Positions 1 through 9,136 of a DNA stretch of 19,384 bases are shown here, piece by piece; position 1 is the first letter of the stretch, and every line of letters begins with the position of its first letter. Source of the stretch: Auxenochlorella pyrenoidosa (taxonomy: Eukaryota > Chlorophyta > Trebouxiophyceae > Chlorellales > Chlorellaceae); NCBI GenBank assembly GCA_001430745.1, contig KQ482041.1, forward strand, positions 755,330-774,713. The letters are read 5' to 3'. A program made the translations under genes and the position numbers. The notes under the pieces are model-generated. The model searched no databases and had not been told where the DNA came from. It was given only the letters and a program-made list of their open reading frames with translations.

Positions 1-10
1 ACACACACAC

Positions 11-2214
11 CTGCGTTGAAGGTGGCCACCCCCAGCTCGTCGATGAGGGCGCGCAGGGCGGTGTACAGCAGGCGCTGGAAGGCGGGGCTGCCCAGAGAGC
101 TGCCGTGCACGCAGATCTCGCTGTCCTGCAGAGGCGGCGGGGGCAGGGGCGATAGGGGGCCACGCTCTTTGGTGAGCAAGGGCCGCCAGGGTGGAAGGGC
201 AGCAAGGGCCCGGAACCCACCCAGGCTGCCCTTGGGCGGTGCTGTTGAGGGGGCGCAGGAGGGCACGCGTGGCACTCGCAGCCTGCCTTGCCCTGCAACG
301 CAGCATGGGGGGCACCCTGTGGGCAATCCCTGACAAGCCGGCCCCTGCCCCCACCTTCCAGGGCGCCAGCGAGGGGTAGGCAAAGGCAAAGTCGCCATCG
401 GCGCCGTCCCGCAGCAGCAGGCCCACCTGCGGGGTGTGGCGCCAGGCACAGGGCTGGGTTGGAAAGCCGTGGGGGCCACAAGCTGACCTGCCGACTGCCA
501 TACTGCATGCGCCGCCGGTTAAGAAAACAGAGGCAGGCAGGCCCTATGGCCTGTGCTGCACCGCAGCCCACGCCGCACCCTGCCAGCATCTGCACAACCG
601 GCGCTGGCATCCCTCGCTGCCCTGCCCGCCTGCTGCGCCCCACCTCGTCGTGCGCCGCCAGCACGTCCTGGAAGTAGCCCCTGCTCATGGTGCCCGCCGT
701 GAGGTCGTAGCCGTAGATGGCCTCCGCCTCGGCCTGCAGCGCCGGGAAGGGCGCGTCCGACAGCATCACCTGCGCGTGGCCGTGGAACTGCAGGGCCCGG
801 GGGGGTTGGGGGGCGGGGGGGGGGGGGGGCAAGGGGCCGAGTTGGGAAGGAAGGGGGTGGCGGGGGGGGGGGGGGGACGTGGGCAGCAGCAGCTTCCCGC
901 TGCAAGCACCTGCGCTACACGGCACCTGCTACATGGATGTTTGCAAAGAGTTGAGAGGCAGCACCACGCAAGCTCCCTGCAGACTGGGCGTGAGCGAACA
1001 CCCGTGCGCAGCACCAGCGCCGCGGCAGCACCCGCCGGGTCCGCAACCCCGCGCCCGCCCACCTGGCTGGCGCCGCCGCGGGGCAGGCAGTTCCACACAA
1101 ACAGCGGGTGCAGCTCGCGGGGCGGCAGGCCCAGCGCCGCGTCGGCGGCCGCCTCTGCCGCCGCTGCCCGGTCAAACCACTGCTGGCTGACGCACACCAG
1201 GTCCTGCAGCTGCTCCAGGGTGAAGTGCAGCGGGTCGTGGTGCTTGAACAGGACCACGCCTGCAGGGGCCCCAGGGGCGAGGGGACAGGGTGAGAAGGAG
1301 GCTTGGGGCAGCTGGCCTGCACCCCCACACCATGGTGGGTGAGCCCAGGGTGCGAGGCAGGGGGGCAGGCTTTTAGTTGAAGATGACAACACAGCATGAA
1401 AGGCTAACTGCCTGTCATGCCTCCTTGTGTGGCAGCGCAGCAGGAGCAGCAAGCGCATGCGAGCGCCCCTGCGCTGTGCATGGCACGACGCCGTCCCCAC
1501 CTTGCGCCGGCTGCACATACTTGAAGAGGTTGCTGGCAGAGACCGCGTGCGGCCCCTCTGCCCTGCAAGCAGCACAACCAGCCCACGTGTGTTGCAATTC
1601 CAAGCCTTCAGAGCGCAGCCAGGCAGTGCGAGGCGTGGCATGCACCCTCCAAGTAACACAGCACCGTGCCCCGGCTGGTCTCACCTGCCCCACGTGTCTG
1701 CTGCCGTCAGGTGCTGCCAATCGCAAAAGTCGCAGCCCCGGGCGCCGCCGTGGGTGGGGTCAAAGGCCGACGCCTCGGCGGCTGCGGCGGCAAACGTCTG
1801 CGGCTTGCGCGTCCGCTCCTCGTTGTACCAGCACTGGGCGAGGGTCACGCGGTTGGAAACGCGCAGTACGGTCTGGCGGTTGTCCTCCGCCACGCCTGTC
1901 GGGAAGGGGGGGGTAGAGGGGGCAGGAGAGGCAGGCAAGGCCGTTTGGGCACAACTGTGTGCCACCATGAACAGCGCTGGTGGCACGAATTTTCCAGGCT
2001 TCCTGACAGTCTGCTGCTCTGCCGGGCCCTGGCGGCGGTCAACTGCCAAGCCCCGCTGCCACGCACCATACTTGTCCCGCAGCTGCGGCGTCGCACGGCA
2101 GCGCGGGTGGCCAATCGCAAACTCGTAGATGCGGTGCAGGGCCGCCTGCTGCACCGCATTCACCGAGCGTGCCAGCTCAAAGATAGAGCCGTACTTGGCT
2201 GGGGCTCCCGTCAT
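11..2214 (-). CDS. GalT-like HIT-superfamily nucleotidyltransferase (3' end outside window)
   Basis: Seven exons on the minus strand: 2214-2067, 1895-1685, 1562-1501, 1259-1063, 787-644, 426-355 and 125-11. They give 316 complete codons, then the frame leaves the window. All junctions are GT-AG and keep phase. The residues match the galactose-1-phosphate uridylyltransferase plan. C104 and C107 form a CxxC (CDFC) zinc pair. FKHHDP (about 145-150) sits where GalT has its third zinc ligand. The FHGHAQV block (207-213) is the HxHxQ signature; by analogy with GalT, H208 would bind zinc, H210 would be the nucleophile that carries the nucleotidyl group, and Q212 would bind phosphate. The substrate cannot be told; sugar-1-phosphate uridylyl or adenylyl transfer is the family activity. 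No targeting peptide is evident. The ATG at 2214 (context GCACCATGA) is the first ATG in a frame that stays open upstream to about 2550. The gene diverges from the PQQ-type gene at 2994. GalT-like/HIT membership is well supported; exact identity is not. Confidence 0.82.
797..876. repeat. Poly-G/poly-C tracts in an intron of the GalT-like gene
   Basis: Two uninterrupted G runs of about 15 (815-829 and 862-876), with shorter runs between, lie in the intron between exons 4 and 5 (1062-788). In the sense direction they are C runs and form an exaggerated pyrimidine tract ahead of the acceptor at 788-789. Sequencing length errors are likely in such runs. Confidence 0.85.
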
Positions 2215-2993
2215 GGTGCCAGCAGCAGCAAGGGGGCGGACTTTGAGGCGGGCGGCGCAGCCAGCAGATGGGCGGCGGTGGGCTGGGGCAGTGCAGGAGG
2301 ACGGTCGCTTTGCAGATAGCCTGCGATGACTGTTGTTGATTTTTCGATGCAGTTGTTGTGAAACAAATCTGTTTTCTGGAGCGAGCGGTGGTGGTGAAGA
2401 GCGGAAAGAACGACTACCCGCGAGAATGATAACGCAAGCCCTTTCAAGTGATCCGATCTGTGTAACAGACACCAATGCGCGTCTTGCAACTGCCCTTTCA
2501 GAGCTGCACGGGAGGGCGGCGGCAGGGCCGGCGCAGCGTGCAATGTGCACGACCTGATCACGAAGCAGTCTGCCACAGCTGCTGATATTGCATATCAGCT
2601 CTCATCAACCAGCTGTATAGTGAGTTCTTGGGAAACGCTTATCAGAAAGCCCTGCATGCACACTGTAATGCTCCGGGTGATTGCTGCTGCTCTGGAATAG
2701 ACACGCAACTGGAGCAACACAACGTTCGGCCTACCCAAAGAATGCAACAATCTAGGCTGAACTGAGGACATCATGCATGGAAGTGGGCGAGCAATATGGA
2801 TTGCCGCTAAGCGAGTACAGTCACTACTGCAGTTGCATGCAGCTGCCCACGGGCGGGCGGCAGCAGAGCGCAGGTCTCATAATGGGAGCCAGTGTGCGCT
2901 TGCATATCACTCGATCGCCTCGTTGGATCGCAGGCGTGAGTCATCCGGACCACACAGCGCCTCTCCTGCGAGAGGAAGTGCGGTGTACATGCG
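2215..2993. promoter_or_regulatory. Divergent intergenic region between the GalT-like and PQQ-type genes
   Basis: This 779-bp stretch lies between two start codons pointing away from each other, so it should hold both 5' UTRs and both promoters. It is clearly less GC-rich than the flanking exons. No convincing gene or RNA was seen. It contains an 8-bp inverted repeat with a 3-nt spacer at 2581-2599. No certain TATA box was identified. Confidence 0.6.
2581..2599. repeat. Inverted repeat in the divergent promoter region
   Basis: The arms GCTGATAT and ATATCAGC are perfectly complementary around a TGC spacer. The element lies about 370 bp upstream of the GalT-like start and 395 bp upstream of the PQQ-type start. 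It could be a dyad binding site or chance; no family match is claimed. Confidence 0.4.
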
Positions 2994-5477
2994 ATGATGC
3001 GAGCGCCTTGGTCCTTGCTGGTCCTGGTGGCCTGCTGCGCGCTGTCTCGCGTTTGTAGCGGCCAGCAGGATCCCGATGGCGCTGGCGGGGGTGCAAGCCC
3101 CGTCAGCGGCGGCGGCGCCTCGCTGCCGCCAGCTCCCGACCTGCCTCTCGACCGCATCACGCTGCCGCCGGGCTTCAGCATCTCGCTGTTTGTGGATGCC
3201 ACCTTCCCGGCGCGCTTCTTCGCCCTGGGGAAGTCTGCCACCAACGCAACAGTGGTCTTTGTGTCCTCCACCAAGGGCACGGTGAGGCTGTGAGCTGGCG
3301 TATGCATGCGCAATAGGCGTCGTGCAGCAGCATGCATGCCGGCATGCCAGGCGGGCTGCAGAGCAGCAGGGCCGCAAGCCCATCACGTTATCTCAGCAAC
3401 CCGTTACTTACTTGTTTGTAATACATTCACCGTCGTGCTGCCTGCCAGTTGAAAGGCATGCACGCTGGTACCCTTTCCCAATGCTGCGCTGCAGGTGACC
3501 GCAGTTGTCGACGCACCTGGCGGCAGCCCCCGCGCCTGCACCCTGCTGAGCGGCCTGGACGTGCCCAACGGCATCGCCTACGACCGCGCATCAGGCGCCC
3601 TGTTCGTCTCAGAGGTGACGCGCATCACCCGCTACGACGGCGCCGACGCGGCCGCGCTGGCGGGCTGCGACGCCGCGCTCCTCTCCTCGACCCCTGTGAC
3701 CGACCAGCTGCCGCAGCAGGAGGACCACGCTGCGCGCGCCCTGGCCATCGGGCCGCGTGACGGCAAGCTGTACGTCACCGTGGCAGCGCCCTTGAAGTGA
3801 GGGGGGCGGGGCGCCAGTGCGGCGACAGGCAGGGTGGACCACCCAGCCTGTCTTCCTGTTTTCCAGCCGCCTTGATCACCCGACTTAACCTGGGGATGGG
3901 CACCTGGCTCCGCATTTGTGGCAGCCACAGTCGTGGCGGCCAGTTCAGGGCTTTGTTGCTTTCAAGCCCTCCTTGCCTGCCTACCCTGCCCCTCCATGCC
4001 CCTTGCCATTGCAGCGTGGGCACCTGCATCACGCCCTACTGCACCATCCACCGCCTCGACAAGAACGGCTCCAACCTCGAGGTGTTTGCCTCCGGTGCGC
4101 CAGGCCTCTGCCTTTGGAGCTGCCAGACAAGTCTGGTGCTTGCTAGCAGGGCCAGATGGAAGAGCGTTTGGAATGCCTGCCGGCGCGTACCCAGCGCGCC
4201 GATTCACAGCTGGCCGCCAGCGCAGCCGCCACCCGCCGCCTGCTAGTTTCATGGCAGACCACTGCCTGGGCTTCCCCATTCCATCCTCCTGGCAGGCATC
4301 CGCAACGCGGCCGGCTTTGACTGGCACCCCGGCACCGGGGACCTGCTGTTTGCCGGCATGGAGCGCGACAACATGCCGCCCGACCACAACAATGCGCCCG
4401 ACGATGTGTTGGTGGCGGTGCAGCAGGCCGGCACCGACTACGGCTGGCCCTACTGCCACTGGTGGGGAGCAGAGCTGTGCAAGGGCGGGGCACGTTGGCT
4501 GCCGACAGATGCCTGGACATGCAGCAGAGCACACGGCTGGACTGCTGCTACTCCTCAAAGTTCTTGCGGGCTGCTTGCGATAAGCGACCCCGCACCACCC
4601 CATCTCCAGAGGATGCCTGCTGCCCTGTCCCATTCCCTCTGCTGCTATCCACCATGCAGGGTGGGTGATGGATCGCCCGAACAGCGCCAGCCAGGGCCGG
4701 GCAGCACGGTGCCAGACCCCGAGGTGACGCCCCCACAGTATGGCCAGGCCCGCCCTCCAAACGCAATGTTGGCGCAGCGCTGCTCAGGTGTGCAATTTGT
4801 CTCGCCCCTCGCTCGCCTGCTCAGGATCACATAACCAGTTGATGAAAGCCGCCGTGTGCAGAGGGGCGTCGGCTCAGCTCCCTTTCTCGCGGTGCGCACA
4901 CTTGAGGAAATGCGCCTGCCCTGCCTTTATCCCGCCGTCCTCTTGCCCTGCTGCAGAGCAGACGCCGCCGCCCGTGCAGTCGCTGGGGCCCCATGTCGCG
5001 CCGTTGGGCGTGCTGTACTGGGCGAGTGCACCCAGCGTGCACAGCAGCGGCGGCGGCGGCAGCAGCAGCAGCAACGGCAGCAGCAGCACCGACGGGGCCG
5101 GCTCGCCACAGCGCTGGCCAGCTCAGTTCGACGGTTCTGTTTTCATTGGGGAGCACGGCTCCTGGAATCGGGACCCTCCGATTGGGTACCGCATCTCCAA
5201 TGTGGCGCTGGACTCTGGCGGGCGCCAGGCGGCGGGGCACACCGTGTTTGCCTCGGGTTGGCTCGGCAGCAATGGCCGCGCCTGGGGCCGCCCAGTGGGG
5301 CTGCTGCGCCTGCCAGACGGCTCCATGCTGGTTGCAGACGACATGAACGGCGTGGTGTACAGGGTCAGCTACGGAACGGAGCCTGGCTCGGGGAGCAGCG
5401 GCGCTGGGCACAGCAGGCCAGCCTGGACGCTCGGGCTGGCCGCGAGCCTTGCCCTAGCCGCTCTGCTGTGCCTCTGA
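2994..5477 (+). CDS. Secreted PQQ-type glucose/sorbosone dehydrogenase-like protein
   Basis: Six exons: 2994-3281, 3495-3796, 4015-4094, 4296-4461, 4660-4723 and 4959-5477, giving 472 aa. Residues 1-23 are a signal peptide (charged start, LLVLVACCAL core, small residues before QQ). The remainder follows the GSDH beta-propeller order: LPPGFSISLF near 58, VPNGIAYD at 119-126, DHAARALAIG at 173-182, LEVFASGIRNAAGFDWHPGT at 218-237, MERDNMPPDHNNAPDD at 245-260, TDYGWPYCHW at 270-279 and FIGEHGSWNRDPPIGY at 362-377. By analogy with soluble glucose dehydrogenase, H174 is in the position of the catalytic base. The family oxidises sugars with PQQ and calcium. Residues 328-349 are a Gly/Ser-rich insert. 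The last 18 residues are hydrophobic after a small-residue segment, which suggests a GPI-anchor signal. The junction of exons 5 and 6 (E300/Q301) is the least certain. The exact substrate is unknown. Confidence 0.88.
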
Positions 5478-5818
5478 GCCACCCCCGCACGTCTATGCTT
5501 GATTTTATAGCTTCCACCATTAACATATGTGATGGTTGCATGTAGCAGGCATTGCAGGGAGATGAGAGGAGGCAGCAGACCACTCCCCGAGCCCCCTCTG
5601 GGGAGCTGGTACCAACCGCGAGGCAGGTGTCCTCAGCATGTGGAATGCCGTCACCTCTTCTTGCATACTGTTCTCCGCATTGAACGCCTTTGCTGACTGA
5701 TTGCAAGATTACCAGGGCAAACAAGGAAGCTCTGTGAGCAAGGCTCTCGAACCCTGCCTGCTTTGGTCTGCGTGAAGCTGGGAACCGTCTCTCTCACAGC
5801 ACTTGCCTTTGATTCATC
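5478..5818. other. Intergenic region between the PQQ-type gene and the plastid-protein gene
   Basis: This 341-bp stretch separates two genes in the same direction. It should hold the 3' UTR of the upstream gene (AT-rich patch near 5500-5535) and the promoter and 5' UTR of the downstream gene. No ORF of coding character, tRNA or strong repeat was seen. Confidence 0.5.
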
Positions 5819-7146
5819 ATGTTGTCAGGCAGCCTGGCAGCTCCCCTGCGACTCCCAGCGTTCAAGGCGGCCCGTGCTCAGCGCTCACGGCGGCCTGTTC
5901 GCGTGTGCGCCACCTTCAAAGCGCGTTGGTCACTGGATGTAAAGTGAGAAAGATGCCGCTGCATGCTGAGCGGGCCCAATAGGCCGGAGTGGGCACTGCC
6001 GCCACTGCCGCCACTGCCGCCCCGTGCCAGCCATAACAACAAATGGCTTTGCGGCTGCGCTCCCATTGTGCAACCCTCGCAGGTTTGGCAGCAAGCTTGA
6101 TGCGGTCGCATTGCTGCAGGAGTGGGTGCGCGACGTAGGCTCCCAGGCCGGCCTCACGTCCGACAACACGCAGCTGCACACCGGCAGGCAAGCCACGCTG
6201 GCAGGCGCGCCTGAGAGCAGGCTCATGCTTGTGTCAAGCTTTCCGCACGTTGAAAGCACAGAGGGGTTGCTAAATCCATTTGGGTACGCTCAACACTAGC
6301 AAGCAGCCCTTGCTGCGCCGCTGAGCCCTGCTCATGCTGCGCCCTGCGCCGCTCGCGCCTCCCGGCACTGCAGCATCGGCGCCCCCGAGTCCACCCTGGA
6401 GCTGGAGGTCAGCTTCGCCTCGCTGGCGGAGCTGGAGGCCTTCTGGGCGGCCATCCCTCCGGCGGCGCACAAGGCGTGGGGGCAGCGCATGCAGCAGTAC
6501 ATCGTGCACGGCTCGCCGCAGTGGCACGTGTACCGCACGCTAGCGGCCTTCCCCGAGGGCGGCGCCGCGGGCGCAGCAGGCGCAGCAGGCGCAGCAGGGG
6601 CAAGCAGCGGCTTTGGCGCGGCGCCGGCAGCGGCTGTCAGCAGCAGTACCACCAGCGGCACCGCGGGGAGCCTGGTCATGCCCAGCCAGGACGAGCTGGG
6701 CAGGTATGCGGCGGGTGCGGCGCCGGCGCTGCCCAGCACAGCGCAGCAGACGGCCAGCGGGCTATCGGTTGTGAGCGGCGAGGAGGAGGCGCAGGAGGTG
6801 CTGGACTGGAAGGGGGAGCCCATGAAGGTGGGCGGGGGGGCCGGGGGGGGGCCGGGGGCTGCGCTAGCTGCGCGGCGCGCCCCCTGTGTGCTCCGCCACG
6901 CCGTAGCGATCCTGCAGGGCCAGGGTTGTGCCCTAGGAGGCCATGCTCTGGGCGTGGGTAGAGCAGTACTGCGGAGCCTGTGGCACGGCACGATGTTCGC
7001 CAAGGCATCCCCGCCCAGGTTTTTGCTGCTGCGCATCGTGGTGGCTTCCCCCCTCCTCCGGCCCAGCACGCATCAGCTCCCGTCCCCGCCTGCCTGCCTG
7101 CCTGCAGATCAACCCTGGAGACAAGCTGCCCTTCAAGTTTCTGTAG
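5819..7146 (+). CDS. Conserved plastid-targeted protein of unknown function
   Basis: Four exons: 5819-5943, 6083-6187, 6374-6827 and 7108-7146, giving 240 aa. Residues 1 to about 33 form a chloroplast transit peptide: rich in Ser, Ala and Arg, no acids, ending RRPVRVCA, a typical stromal cleavage context. The mature protein starts with a compact block (about 34-133) containing FGSKLDAVALLQEWVRDVGS, an LELEVSFASLAELEAFW segment and an IVHGSPQWHVYRTL segment. This looks like a small alpha/beta fold, but I do not recognise a catalytic motif. Residues 134 to about 215 are a low-complexity Ala/Gly/Ser insert. The end, DWKGEPMKINPGDKLPFKFL, looks conserved again. Intron 2 (6188-6373) appears to use a GC donor (CAG/GCAAGC), the only choice nearby that keeps frame. 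It resembles nucleus-encoded plastid proteins shared with land plants, by general impression only. A stromal location is inferred. Confidence 0.78.
5994..6020 (+). repeat. Three tandem copies of a 9-bp unit in intron 1 of the plastid-protein gene
   Basis: The unit CACTGCCGC is repeated three times without change inside the first intron (5944-6082). It is a short minisatellite with no evident function. Confidence 0.8.
6571..6597 (+). repeat. Coding 9-bp tandem repeat (Gly-Ala-Ala)
   Basis: GCGCAGCAG is repeated three times in exon 3 of the plastid-protein gene. It encodes repeated Gly-Ala-Ala and starts the low-complexity insert. The unit is a multiple of three, so changes in copy number would keep the frame. 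Confidence 0.85.
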
Positions 7147-7445
7147 CCTCACAGCATTTTATACACCAGATGCAAGGTAGCTCAGATGCAACGTGACAAC
7201 AAAGCCAGTGCCGTGGACCATTCTTCGTTCTCTCTTTCTCATGTAGCCAGTGAAAGCAGAGGCTGCACTATTCCAATCAGGATGCGAGACGCGTGCTGCT
7301 GCTTTGCCCTCTGCTGGCGTGGCAGCAGCCAGGGCTGATGCGGCCCCGCTGGCCGCTGTCGTCGCATCAGCAGCCAGCCAGCAGGGCTGATCCTTGCCGG
7401 CATGCTGGCTTGCACCGTCGGGGGCGGTGTGGTGGGGGGGCTCCC
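7147..7445. other. Convergent 3' region between the plastid-protein gene and the 145-aa protein gene
   Basis: The 299 bp between two facing stop codons can only be 3' UTRs and terminators. No coding or RNA feature was seen. The two transcripts may overlap at their 3' ends if polyadenylation lies more than about 150 bp past each stop. Confidence 0.5.
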
Positions 7446-8802
7446 TCACTGCTTGCCCTTGTGGTGGTAAACCGTGTCGGTGTGCTTGCTGTGTGCCTTG
7501 CCGCTGGCCTGGAAGCCGGGGAGCCTGTGCTTGGGGGTGGGGCGGCGGGTTGCTCGCCACGAGTTCATGCTGTGTGGCACCGGCCCATGCTGTGCCAATT
7601 AGATTGGGATAGACTCACTTCTTGTGCATGGGGTGGTGCTGTCTGCCAGCCAATCTGTTGTGCCATTGGGCTCCCTGGCCCCAGGGCCCCTCCCCACACA
7701 ACAGCCCCTGCCTGTGGCGCGAGTCCATCTTCTTGTTGGCCGCTGTGCTGGTGCCCTGGTAGTCCATGCCCGCCTGCGGCATGGCGTGGCGGCAGCCCGG
7801 CAGCACAGACGCAGGGAGCGTGGGCCAGAGGCATAGTCGTGCTGGGTGCCGCAGCGCTGGGGGACCCTGACCTGGCCCCGTCCACCTCCTTGCACTCCAA
7901 CAGTGATGCTCCTTCCTCCCCAGGCCCCGAACACACACACACACACGGTGTTCCCCTGCCCCTGCCCACCTGCACGTCCTGGCGGTACAGGTAGTTGCCC
8001 TCGGCGCTGCCGTGCATCTTGGCCAGCTCCTGCGGCAGGAGGGGGCCCCGAGGCGTGCAGCTGGCGTGGAGTGGGTGCGAGTTGGCAGGCCAGCACAGCA
8101 GGCGTTTGCTGCTTTGCCTTGGCAGAGGGTCGAGGGAAGGGCAGTGCTTGTTTGCTCCTGCAAGCAAACCAGAATGTGCTCGTCATTCAATAACTGACAG
8201 CCCGCAATGGAGTGGTTGCGCCAGCAGGGACCTGTTGCCCGCCTCACCGCCATGTGCGCCTGGCGCTCGCTCAGCCCTATCTCGCTGGGCGGCTTGGGCT
8301 GGCTGCGCTCCATGTCGTGGCTTGCTGGCTCCACCTTGAAGTGGTGCCTGCAGGGCGGCAGGTGGGGTGGGGGCTTGCGCATCAGGGGCTGGCAGGCTGC
8401 TCGCAAAGGCCCCCAGAAAGCTGTGAGCATGCCTTTACAGCGAGCCACGCTGGCGAGCCTCACTCTGGCTCCGCATCGACCTTCTTGCCCTCAGGCACCG
8501 GGTCGGTTGTCTGGCCCACCCGCGCTCGCGCCTGCCGCGGCAGGCTGCTGGAAGCTGCAGCGCAGGGCGGTTACAGAAACAGAGATGGGCTCCCGCTGTG
8601 GATGTGTGCATGCGATCGGCATGCAAGCAGGGGGTGGCTGTCAAAGGACAAGCAAGTACGGAAGGCGGGCAGCGGACGACAAGCGGCGGGCAGCGAGTAG
8701 CTGGCCAGGAGGCAGGAGCGAGCCAATTGCTGCACATGCACCTTGGCATGCCCCACCTGCCGCCTTCTCTATCGGGTTGGGAATCTCACGCTCCCCCTCC
8801 AT
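7446..8802 (-). CDS. Small hydrophilic, probably disordered protein (145 aa)
   Basis: Six minus-strand exons: 8802-8757, 8554-8464, 8347-8248, 8029-7970, 7773-7712 and 7524-7446, with stop TGA at 7448-7446. All phases match, giving 145 aa. I do not recognise the family. The protein starts MEGEREIPNPIEKAA and is rich in Lys, Glu, Gln, His, Pro and Ser. It has no signal peptide, membrane span or hydrophobic core. Notable segments are TTDPVPEGKKVDAEPE (31-46), PKPPSEIGLSERQAHM (63-78) and a very basic His/Lys/Gly tail (KHTDTVYHHKGKQ, 133-145). Composition suggests intrinsic disorder, as in stress or desiccation proteins; this is inference. Intron 5 needs either a GC donor (ACAG/GCAGGG at 7712/7711) or a GT site ten bases downstream (CT/GTTGTG); both keep frame, and the second adds three residues and changes one. 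The gene is head-to-head with the gene at 9137. Confidence 0.66.
7931..7946. repeat. (AC)8 microsatellite
   Basis: Eight AC dinucleotides lie in intron 4 of the minus-strand 145-aa protein gene, where they read as GT in the sense direction, about 25 bp after the donor. A second AC run of at least five units is cut by the window's left edge at 1-10, directly after the last visible donor of the GalT-like gene. Confidence 0.9.
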
Positions 8803-9136
8803 GCCTGCTGGTCTTCCGCTGGTGGTGGTGGTGGTGTGTCAAGGTGGCTGTTTACCTGGAGAGCTCTCACACAGGCTCGCTGCTGCGCTTAATGTCTAGG
8901 AATGACCGCAATTCGCCAGTGAAGGAGAGAAGAGGGCATGGCAGCGTGCTGCATGCAGGGAGGAAAGCCGAAGGGCTCTTCTCTTGTCACCTCTTCTCCA
9001 TTCTGCAGCACAGTTGGGAAGGCTAGCACCACAGGGCGATCCAAAGGGCATCCCTCGACACGCAACCTGCTCAGCCTTGGACCGCAGGCTCGCCACTAGT
9101 ACTAGTGCACTCTTACGAGGCCCTCGAGGCCCGTCC
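8803..9136. promoter_or_regulatory. Short divergent promoter region for the two hydrophilic-protein genes
   Basis: Only 334 bp separate the start codons at 8802 (minus) and 9137 (plus), so the two genes probably share a bidirectional promoter. The stretch contains a (GGT)5 run at 8821-8835, read as ACC on the minus strand within the probable 5' UTR of the leftward gene. No TATA box or known stress element is claimed. Confidence 0.55.

Noticed and set aside
434..1342. A 302-codon plus-strand open frame opposite the GalT-like gene
   Set aside because: It is antisense to well-supported exons with HxHxQ and CxxC motifs, and includes translated poly-G.
2215..2550. In-frame N-terminal extension of the GalT-like protein
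   Set aside because: The frame is open but contains no ATG upstream of 2214, its composition is not protein-like, and the ATG at 2214 has a good context.
3334..3347. 14-bp perfect palindrome in intron 1 of the PQQ-type gene
   Set aside because: It consists of GCATGC repeats that are common in this genome's introns (several GCATGC words nearby); no reason to think it functional.
8984..9136. In-frame upstream extension of the 219-aa protein resembling an Arg-rich mitochondrial presequence (RRLATSTSALLRG)
   Set aside because: It would need a TTG start or an unidentified upstream exon; no ATG lies in that frame. It is kept only as a caution about the start.
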